DNA of 13,540 nucleotides from Methanocorpusculum sp. (GTDB taxonomy: Archaea; Halobacteriota; Methanomicrobia; Methanomicrobiales; Methanocorpusculaceae): assembly GCA_029987025.1 (NCBI GenBank), contig DALTWQ010000032.1, positions 1 through 13,540 of the forward strand, read 5' to 3'. The position numbers were made by a program, and so were the translations under genes. Under the pieces are notes generated by a model, which saw only the letters and a program-made list of their open reading frames with translations, ran no database searches and was not told the DNA's origin. Of the stretch, positions 5,206 through 11,334 are shown piece after piece. Numbering within the stretch: position 1 is the stretch's first letter; each line of letters starts with the position of its first letter.

Positions 5206-7641
5206 TTAGTTTGTACTGTTAAGTATCTCTTTAATTCTGTTAAAGTCTTTCTGATGAGCGAGGATGAGTCCTTCGAGTTCCTTTACGGACTCTGCGGGCT
5301 CATCATCTGCGTACTCAGCGGCTTTTACCTGTGCATAGGCCTTTTCCAGAGTCTTTCTCTCGTCCTCGGTATAGCGGTACTGCCATGAGCTTTCCTCGGC
5401 TGCGAGACGTCCTGCTTTATCAAGAGACGGTCTGACGCGCTTTAATGCCGCATCGAAGTGGTTCTTGTAGACCTTGACGCTCGATAAGGCAAGTTCAATT
5501 TCTTTCATATCAAGACCGCCGACTTTGGCGATGAACTCACGGATTGCAATCATCTTTGCCTCACGGACAAGTGCTTCAATGTCAGCACCGACGAATCCGT
5601 CGGTTGCTTCAACGAGAGCTTCCGCGTCGATGTCGTCTGCGAGCATCTCCTTAATCTCTTTGAGGTAGACCTCAAAGATCTGGCGGCGTCCTGCTGCATC
5701 CGGCGGCGGCACAAAGATGTGCTGCTCAAGACGTCCGGGGCGCATCAGTGCGGGGTCAATCATGTCAGGTCTGTTGGTTGCCCCTATCACGATGACGTTT
5801 TTGAGCTCCTCTAAGCCGTCAAGCTCGGTTAAGAACTGGCTTACGATGCTTTCAGTGACGTGGGATGAGCCTTCATAGCTTCCGCGTCTGGGGACCATCG
5901 AGTCGATTTCATCGAAGAAGATAATCGACGGGGCTGCAAGGCGTGCTTTTCGGAAGATTTCACGGACACCTTTTTCAGACTCGCCGACCCACTTAGACAT
6001 GAGCTCCGGTCCTTTTACCGAGATGAAGTTGCACTCTGATTCGTTGGCTACTGCTTTTGCCATCAGCGTCTTACCGGTTCCGGGCGGTCCGAACAGGAGG
6101 AATCCTTTCGGAGACTTGGTTGCAAACTTCTTGTAGACGTCACCGTATTTAATCGGCCACTCTACTGCCTGCTGCAGTTCTTCTTTTACGGAGTCAAGGC
6201 CGCCGACGTCAGACCAGTGAACATCCGGGACCTCGACTAAGACCTCACGCATGGCAGACGGCTGAACCATTTTTAATGCGGCTTCAAAGTCTTCCGCGGT
6301 GACCTTTAAGGAGTCGAGTTTCTCCTTCGAAGGCTTTTCTGCAGGGTTGAGACCGGGGAACTCACGGCGTAAGGCATGCATGGCTGCCTCTTTTGCAACG
6401 AGTGCTAAGTCTGCACCGACAAATCCGTGGGTGCGGTTTGCGTATTTTTTGAGGTCAACGCTGTCGCCTAACGGCATGTTTCTGGTATGAATCTGCAGAA
6501 TCTGTGTACGTCCGTCTTTGTCCGGGACACCGATTTCGATTTCACGGTCGAATCTGCCGCCTCTTCTGAGAGCAGGGTCGATTGCGTCAGGCAGGTTTGT
6601 TGCTGCGATGACAATGACTTTTCCTCTGCTCTTTAAGCCGTCCATGAGGGATAAGAGCTGGGCTACGACACGGCGTTCCATCTCACCTTTGGATTCATCA
6701 CGTTTCGGTGCGATGGAATCAATCTCATCGATGAAGATGATAGACGGCGCATTTTCTTCTGCCTTCTTAAAGATTTCGCGCAGTTTCTCTTCGGAGTCGC
6801 CGTAGTACTTGGATACGATTTCAGGTCCGGAGATGGTATCGAAGTATGCCCCTGCTTCGTTTGCAACGGCACGTGCGATTAAGGTCTTACCGGTTCCCGG
6901 CGGGCCGTAGAGGAGAACTCCTTTGGGAGGTTCGATGCCGAGCTTTTCAAAGACTTCGGGGTTTCTGAGCGGATACTCAATCATCTCACGGACGAGGGAT
7001 AACTCACGGCCTAAACCTCCGATATCTTCGTAGTGGATGTTTCCTGCGGATTTGCCTTTAGGTGCGTCTTCTGCTTTGTAGGCCGCACTCTTGTAGGATA
7101 CGGTTGTAGATTCGCTGATGATTGCCGCATCGCCCGGGCTGATGTCGGATATTGCAAAGTAGGCTGTGCCGTAGCTGGTAAACCCGCCCCAGTTCGAGAA
7201 GAACGAGTCGAAGTTGTCAAAGGGGTCTCCTGCACGCCGTACGTTGAAGGCGATTATCTGTCCTTTGACGGCGGGTTTTCCGGCGAATGCGCTGCGGACT
7301 GCAGACTGAAGGCTTTCGGTGTCTATGCCGGTTTCGCCTGATACAGGCTGCAGGGTTATTTTGTCAGCGGTCTTCAGTTCTATTTTTTCAACAGTTACGG
7401 TGTCTCCGATACCGGCACCAGCGGTCTGTCTGGTTTCTCCGTCGATGGCAACAGATGAAGAACCGACAGTTCCGCGGACTGCTTTTGCAACGGCGAATTT
7501 TTTGCCGCTGATTTTTACGTAGTCCCCGGATGCTATGCCGAGTTTGGACATGCTTTCGGCAGAGAGTCTTGCATAGCCTTTGTGGGCGTCTGCGTAGTCT
7601 GCCTCCTGCACAATTAATGAAATTATATTGGTATCTGTCAT
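5206..7641 (-). CDS. CDC48/VAT-type double AAA ATPase (p97 homologue)
   Basis: A hexameric cytoplasmic unfoldase that pulls proteins out of complexes and can feed the proteasome. It has 811 residues. The N-domain (about 1-190) is a double-psi barrel followed by a second barrel. D1 has Walker A GPPGTGKT (246-253), Walker B IIFIDEID (301-308) and Arg-finger motif RRGGRFDRE (359-367). D2 has Walker A GPPGTGKT (518-525), Walker B IIFFDEID (573-580) and RPGRLEQ (634-640). All catalytic residues are intact in both rings. The C-terminal 70 residues are charged, predicted helical, and end in LNSTN, without the HbYX motif that docks onto 20S proteasomes. In the second N-barrel, residues 138-160 form a Phe/Asp/Asn/Gly/Trp-rich insert longer than I expect for VAT. 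The start is supported by GTGAT (7651-7647) and a TATA box at 7697-7689. An Hsp20-like gene follows 12 bases downstream. Identity is very secure. Confidence 0.97.
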   Translation of the reverse strand: MTDTNIISLIVQEADYADAHKGYARLSAESMSKLGIASGDYVKISGKKFAVAKAVRGTVGSSSVAIDGETRQTAGAGIGDTVTVEKIELKTADKITLQPVSGETGIDTESLQSAVRSAFAGKPAVKGQIIAFNVRRAGDPFDNFDSFFSNWGGFTSYGTAYFAISDISPGDAAIISESTTVSYKSAAYKAEDAPKGKSAGNIHYEDIGGLGRELSLVREMIEYPLRNPEVFEKLGIEPPKGVLLYGPPGTGKTLIARAVANEAGAYFDTISGPEIVSKYYGDSEEKLREIFKKAEENAPSIIFIDEIDSIAPKRDESKGEMERRVVAQLLSLMDGLKSRGKVIVIAATNLPDAIDPALRRGGRFDREIEIGVPDKDGRTQILQIHTRNMPLGDSVDLKKYANRTHGFVGADLALVAKEAAMHALRREFPGLNPAEKPSKEKLDSLKVTAEDFEAALKMVQPSAMREVLVEVPDVHWSDVGGLDSVKEELQQAVEWPIKYGDVYKKFATKSPKGFLLFGPPGTGKTLMAKAVANESECNFISVKGPELMSKWVGESEKGVREIFRKARLAAPSIIFFDEIDSMVPRRGSYEGSSHVTESIVSQFLTELDGLEELKNVIVIGATNRPDMIDPALMRPGRLEQHIFVPPPDAAGRRQIFEVYLKEIKEMLADDIDAEALVEATDGFVGADIEALVREAKMIAIREFIAKVGGLDMKEIELALSSVKVYKNHFDAALKRVRPSLDKAGRLAAEESSWQYRYTEDERKTLEKAYAQVKAAEYADDEPAESVKELEGLILAHQKDFNRIKEILNSTN

Positions 7642-7646
7642 TTTAT

Positions 7647-7697
7647 ATCACTTCGTTTAGTTGTGTACATTTACATCTATTTTTCCAGATATATAAA
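7647..7697 (-). promoter_or_regulatory. Promoter and ribosome site of the CDC48-Hsp20 pair
   Basis: TTTATATAT (7697-7689 on the minus strand) is a strong archaeal TATA box. The predicted start near 7667 leaves a leader of about 26 bases. AAGTGAT (7653-7647) just before the ATG can pair with the 16S rRNA 3' end. TGTACATT on the plus strand at 7664-7671 sits at the predicted transcript start and is shared with the inverted repeat at 11183-11214. Confidence 0.55.
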
Positions 7698-7786
7698 CAT
7701 CTTATTCAAGGATTCTATTCGGGAATGAATAATAGGTTATTTATAGTCGTGCAATACACAAAACATAAAAACGCGCACAAAACATA

Positions 7787-7794
7787 TTATTTAT
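7787..7794 (+). promoter_or_regulatory. TATA box of the 42-codon ORF
   Basis: TTATTTAT centred about 30 bases before the ATG at 7820. Transcription would begin within a few bases of the ATG, giving a nearly leaderless mRNA, in line with the missing Shine-Dalgarno. Confidence 0.4.
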
Positions 7795-7819
7795 CCCTGC
7801 TGAAAACCCATTAAAAAGT

Positions 7820-7948
7820 ATGTCAGATTCCCTTGCCAGGTTTAAGATAGAGAACAGAAATACCACAAGCTGCCGCGAGCAGAAACAGATTGTGCCGCCG
7901 AAAACAAAGCGGCCTGTGCATAAGACACGTGCAGACAAGGAAGAATAA
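7820..7948 (+). CDS. Small basic protein, 42 residues, unknown function
   Basis: An ORF ATG..TAA in the 396-base gap between CDC48 (read leftward) and the TDT gene (read leftward from the right). It begins MSDSLARFKIENRNTTS and ends KTRADKEE. It is hydrophilic and rich in Lys/Arg, with one Cys (residue 18), a PPK turn in the middle and no membrane segment. I do not recognise it. Support for it being real: it fills most of the right part of an otherwise empty gap, a TATA box lies at the right distance, its codon choice (CGC, CCG, GTG) is like that of neighbouring genes, and GAAC/GTTC plus six T follow within a few bases of the stop. Against it: it is short, without a ribosome site and without known homologues that I can name. 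It could instead be a small noncoding RNA. Confidence 0.5.
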   Translation: MSDSLARFKIENRNTTSCREQKQIVPPKTKRPVHKTRADKEE

Positions 7949-7964
7949 GAACAGGTTCTTTTTT
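7949..7964 (+). terminator. Possible terminator of the 42-codon ORF
   Basis: GAAC (7949-7952) and GTTC (7955-7958) form a minimal stem followed directly by six T (7959-7964). The stem is too short to be convincing alone, but the T-run fits archaeal termination. Confidence 0.4.
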
Positions 7965-8037
7965 CAGCAGTGCCGCACCGGACAAATCCAACACCCTGTT
8001 TAGGAGGAAAGCCAATAGTTACACGAATTCTATATCC
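7965..8037. other. Convergent gap with no recognised gene
   Basis: Seventy-three bases between the small plus-strand ORF and the stop of the TDT gene. A GGAGG at 8003-8007 on the plus strand has no start codon at a useful distance. No clear minus-strand terminator for the TDT gene is visible. Confidence 0.5.
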
Positions 8038-9030
8038 TCATACAACATTACTACACCCCTTCATCTCTTTTCCCATCATCATCACAAACCGTGCCGTAAC
8101 ACATACCAGAACCGCCGAAACTGCAAGAATACCCGCTGCTGCAATCCAGATAAACTCCGGTGGAAACCCGTTTACAATAAGAACACCGATACCGAAAAGA
8201 AACGCAGATGCCGTAACATGGAACGGGAACGTAAACGCCGCATGTGCGGGCGAAAACGAAAGCCGCAGAAGCTTTGGAAGAGCCGCTAAGATAATTATCA
8301 GAATCACCGACTCAACAGCGAGAAGAATTCCTGCGGCACGAAAATCCGCATCAAACGCCTGCACGTAAGATGCCGCCAGAATAGACACCGGCGCTGCAAA
8401 AATACAGACAAGCGGTTTAAGCCCGTCAGGAAGCGGATACTTAAACTGCCGGAGTAAAAGAACAGGCGTAAGCACAATACAGCATACAACCCCGAACCAG
8501 AAAATAACCTGACCGGAAACCTCCTGCGAAAAATAAGGGGAGGTAATGGATGCGACAAGAATACCCACATACACCACAAGCCAGCTCGGATACACATTCT
8601 GTATCTTAAAAGGGTGAAGAAACCGCACCGAAAACAGAACAATCAAAGCGGCGTGCAGAAAAATACCCGCCCACCAGAGAATAACCGCAGAGTCTCCGGC
8701 AATCTCCTTCAGATAAACAGCCAGCATCATAGTGCTCATACAAAACGTACCTGAAACCGAAGCTGCCGCCGGGTCCTTTAAAGCCGTCTTAACCTGCGGA
8801 AAACAGAAGATGCACTTCGCAATAAATAGAATCCAGATAAGAGCTGCAGCACAGCCGCAGATGATGTGCAGAACCATCCCGACCCCGGGACATCCTGTAT
8901 AGCCGGAAAAGAAACAGGAAACCAGCAGACCGAGACAGGCAAACGAAAGCATCACACCGCCGAACGGAATCGGCAGAATAGATAAAAACCTGTTCGCACA
9001 GATAAGATACCGGTTTGCAGAAGAAACCAT
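8038..9030 (-). CDS. TDT/TehA (SLAC1-like) 10-TM anion channel or carrier
   Basis: A membrane protein of 330 residues with ten predicted helices at about 20-41, 51-75, 95-110, 115-135, 147-166, 173-193, 205-225, 231-251, 263-286 and 292-316. The features pointing to the tellurite-resistance/dicarboxylate transporter family are PIPFGGVMLSF (20-30) opening helix 1, YPSWLVVYVGILVAS (147-161) in helix 5, KPLVCIFAAPVSI (205-217) in helix 7 and the TFPF turn (267-270) opening helix 9. Members pass anions such as chloride, nitrate, sulfite or C4-dicarboxylates; the substrate here cannot be read. The gene lies 31 bases after the acyl-CoA synthetase gene on the same strand, and a seven-T run lies four bases before its ATG. 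It may thus be reached only by read-through, or from a promoter inside the upstream gene. No Shine-Dalgarno is present. Export or import of a carboxylate handled by the synthetase is possible but only suggested by position. Confidence 0.8.
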   Translation of the reverse strand: MVSSANRYLICANRFLSILPIPFGGVMLSFACLGLLVSCFFSGYTGCPGVGMVLHIICGCAAALIWILFIAKCIFCFPQVKTALKDPAAASVSGTFCMSTMMLAVYLKEIAGDSAVILWWAGIFLHAALIVLFSVRFLHPFKIQNVYPSWLVVYVGILVASITSPYFSQEVSGQVIFWFGVVCCIVLTPVLLLRQFKYPLPDGLKPLVCIFAAPVSILAASYVQAFDADFRAAGILLAVESVILIIILAALPKLLRLSFSPAHAAFTFPFHVTASAFLFGIGVLIVNGFPPEFIWIAAAGILAVSAVLVCVTARFVMMMGKEMKGCSNVV

Positions 9031-9034
9031 ACCG

Positions 9035-9041
9035 AAAAAAA
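9035..9041 (-). terminator. Oligo-T element between acyl-CoA synthetase and TDT genes
   Basis: Seven T on the minus strand, 21 bases after the synthetase stop and only four bases before the TDT start. It can serve as the synthetase terminator and limit read-through into the TDT gene. Confidence 0.45.
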
Positions 9042-9061
9042 GGAATAATGAGTTTTAGAAC

Positions 9062-11140
9062 TCAGTCTTCCGGTCTGATGATGTTTTTGGTCATCAGGCC
9101 GAGAGTTCTGTAGAGGAATTCAAGTTCGTCAAAGACAGGGATGTCGTTCGCACGGCAGATATCAATACCCGGCTGCAGAGAATCTCCTCCGATAAAGCAG
9201 CCTACAATCAGATTCTCGCTCTTCTTCTGATAGTCGATTAAGACGCCTCCGACCTGTTCCGGTGAGAGAACTTTGTTCGGGAATGTGATGATAACTGCAA
9301 TGTCCCAGAGGGTTTCATTCTCCGGACGGGTAAGCACATCAAGAACACCGCGGAAGCGTGCTTCATCAGCGTCGCCTAACAGATCAACCGGGTTGTTTCT
9401 GTTCCAGAACGCAGGAAGGAAGGTGTCCATCTCTTCGATGAGGTGCTTTGGAATATCGACGATGTGAATTCCCCAGGTCTCGGCGTAGTCGTTGGATAAA
9501 ACCGCGAAACCGCCTGCGTTGGTGATAACAACAGCTCTTTTGCCGTACAGCGGCTTTTTAAGAGCGGACATGAGCTTTGCGCACTGGAATGCTTCAGGAA
9601 CAGTGGTGACCGGAATTACGCCGCACTTTCTGAATGCCTCCATATAGACCTCGAACGCACCGGACAAGGAACCGGTGTGGGACGCTGCTGCCGCCTGACC
9701 TCTGCGTGATGAACCTGCCTTGATGGCGATAATCGGCTTGGTTTTGGTAATCTCTTTTGCCATCTCCATGAAGGCGACACCGTTTTTAATCTCTTCGATG
9801 TAGAGAACAATTGACTTCGTGTACGGGTCGCGGGCGGCGTAACTCATGTAGTCGAGGAAGTCAAGGTCGCACTGGTTTCCGACGGAGACAACTTCAGAGA
9901 ATCCGAACTCGGAACCTTTCGTAAGGGATGTGCCGACAACCGCATTTGCCATTGCACCGGACTGGGAGATAAATGCAATGTCTCCCGGAAGCGGAGATGA
10001 TGCAACATAGGTCGTATCAAGTTTGTACGGCGGAAGAATCAGACCGAGACAGTTCGGACCCACGATTCTGACGCCGTACTTTTTGGCAATCTCGACAACT
10101 TTGTTCTCAAGAGCGCGGCCTTCCTCGTTCATCTCCTTAAAGCCCGCGGTAATGACAACAGCCATCTTTACGCCTTTCTGACCGCACTCCTCGATGACGC
10201 CCGGTACAAACTTTGCAGGAACTGTGATAACAGCCATATCAACAGGTCCCGGAATTGCACCGATGTTTGCATAGCACTTCTTTCCCTGAATCTCGTCACG
10301 CTTGTTGTTTACCGGATAGAGGGCGCCTTCGAACTGGAGAAGGTTATGGAACGCCGCATAACCCATCTTTGTTTTATCATCGGATGCACCAATAACGGCA
10401 ACTGCTGACGGCTTGTAGTAGTCGAGAGGTACAATCTTGTCCGGATTGTAGTGAGCCGGCATTACAACGGGTTCATCCTGGATGATGACACGTGCATCCA
10501 CTGCCGAGCCGCCTTTTTCGTAGAGAAGAAGCGGGTTGATGTCGAACTCGACAACGTTTTCATTCGTCTCAAAGAAGTTGCAGGCGTTCTTTAATGTCTG
10601 GAATAAGAACTCCTCGTCTTTGGGTGCATCTCCGCGGTATCCTTTGATTAACTTGTATCCTTTAACCGAGTGGATAAGAGAACGCAGCTCAAGGTCGGAT
10701 GCCGGAAGAAGACGGATAGCAACATCGCGGTGATACTCGACCATAGTGCCCCCCATACCGAAGGTAATCACGCGGCCGAAGGTCGGGTCGATTTTTCCGC
10801 CGATGAGAATTTCAAGGCCTTTTCTGGCCATCTCTTCAACGATGATGCCGCGGATTTCTGCATCAGGGTTGTAAGCTTTTACCGAGGCAATAATCTTGTT
10901 GAATGCTGCCTTTGCTTCGGCATCATCTGCGATACCTACGATAACGCCTCCTGCATCACTCTTGTGAATAATCTGGGGAGACACGATTTTCATTACGACG
11001 GGATATCCGATTTTAGCTGCGGCTGCTGCAGCGGAGTTCTCGTCCTGTACGATTTCAAAGACCGGAGCCGGAACATTATATTTCCTAAGAAGGCTGTATC
11101 CGTCAGCCTCGGATAGCATGTGTGTTGGTTTTGCTGTCAC
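9062..11140 (-). CDS. ADP-forming acetate/acyl-CoA ligase, single chain with beta-alpha domain order
   Basis: Interconverts acyl-CoA + ADP + Pi and acid + CoA + ATP in the cytoplasm. The 692 residues carry both halves of the NDP-forming enzyme. The ATP-grasp (beta) half is about 1-225, with the phosphohistidine site IIHKSDAGG (57-65, His59), VEEM (101-104), GMGGTMVE (128-135) and EFDINPLL (198-205). The CoA-binding/ligase (alpha) half is about 235-692, with VIGASDD (249-255), YPVNNK (275-280), GPNCLGL (361-367), SQSGA (392-396) and active-site SHTGSLSG (487-494, His488). Both histidines used for phosphoryl relay in studied enzymes are present. Many fused archaeal enzymes are alpha-beta; here the order is reversed. 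The start is GTG at 11140, chosen because AGGAG (11151-11147) stands six bases before it; Met8 has no such site. Divergent from pyrG across a promoter with a long inverted repeat. Acetate is the default substrate; other short or aryl acids are possible. Confidence 0.92.
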   Translation of the reverse strand: MTAKPTHMLSEADGYSLLRKYNVPAPVFEIVQDENSAAAAAAKIGYPVVMKIVSPQIIHKSDAGGVIVGIADDAEAKAAFNKIIASVKAYNPDAEIRGIIVEEMARKGLEILIGGKIDPTFGRVITFGMGGTMVEYHRDVAIRLLPASDLELRSLIHSVKGYKLIKGYRGDAPKDEEFLFQTLKNACNFFETNENVVEFDINPLLLYEKGGSAVDARVIIQDEPVVMPAHYNPDKIVPLDYYKPSAVAVIGASDDKTKMGYAAFHNLLQFEGALYPVNNKRDEIQGKKCYANIGAIPGPVDMAVITVPAKFVPGVIEECGQKGVKMAVVITAGFKEMNEEGRALENKVVEIAKKYGVRIVGPNCLGLILPPYKLDTTYVASSPLPGDIAFISQSGAMANAVVGTSLTKGSEFGFSEVVSVGNQCDLDFLDYMSYAARDPYTKSIVLYIEEIKNGVAFMEMAKEITKTKPIIAIKAGSSRRGQAAAASHTGSLSGAFEVYMEAFRKCGVIPVTTVPEAFQCAKLMSALKKPLYGKRAVVITNAGGFAVLSNDYAETWGIHIVDIPKHLIEEMDTFLPAFWNRNNPVDLLGDADEARFRGVLDVLTRPENETLWDIAVIITFPNKVLSPEQVGGVLIDYQKKSENLIVGCFIGGDSLQPGIDICRANDIPVFDELEFLYRTLGLMTKNIIRPED

Positions 11141-11146
11141 AATATT

Positions 11147-11151
11147 CTCCT
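11147..11151 (-). promoter_or_regulatory. Ribosome binding site deciding a GTG start
   Basis: AGGAG on the minus strand, six bases before the GTG at 11140. It favours GTG over the ATG seven codons later. Confidence 0.75.
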
Positions 11152-11182
11152 ATTGATAGCGTTCATCTGCCGCGTCCGACAG

Positions 11183-11220
11183 ATAATTGTACATTATTTA
11201 TCATGTATAATTATTTATAG
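11183..11220. promoter_or_regulatory. Divergent promoter with 12-base inverted repeat (operator candidate)
   Basis: ATAATTGTACAT (11183-11194) and ATGTATAATTAT (11203-11214) form an inverted repeat matching at 11 of 12 positions around an 8-base A/T spacer. It overlaps TATA-like elements for both directions: CTATAAATAA and GATAAATAATG leftward (synthetase gene) and TTATTTATAG (11211-11220) rightward (pyrG). A second rightward TATA candidate is GATAAAATAC at 11266-11275. Binding of a dimeric regulator here would affect both genes; this is inferred. Confidence 0.6.
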
Positions 11221-11319
11221 ACTCTGTTTTGTATGCGGCATCGAAGATGACATACCATCCCTGACGATAAAATACCTATGCTTATTACTTTGTCGAACCA
11301 ATATTACCCTACTCTTAAA

Positions 11320-11324
11320 GGAGG
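11320..11324 (+). promoter_or_regulatory. Strong Shine-Dalgarno of pyrG
   Basis: GGAGG ten bases before the ATG at 11335. It rules out the in-frame upstream ATG at 11278 as the main start, since that would place the ribosome site inside the coding region. Confidence 0.85.
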
Positions 11325-11334
11325 AGATTTGAAA

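Noticed and set aside
7970..8368. GTG-started 132-codon plus-strand frame opposite the TDT gene, with GGAGG at 8003-8007 nearby
   Set aside because: The GGAGG lies downstream of the GTG, not before it, and no other start is placed correctly. Most of the frame overlaps the TDT membrane protein, which has clear helices.
10670..11116. 148-codon plus-strand frame opposite the acyl-CoA ligase
   Set aside because: It covers the best-conserved part of the ATP-grasp half on the other strand and has no supporting signals of its own.
11278..11334. In-frame 19-codon extension of pyrG to an upstream ATG
   Set aside because: The extension contains the strong GGAGG site of the internal ATG, and CTP synthases normally begin at the MKYVVVTGG block.
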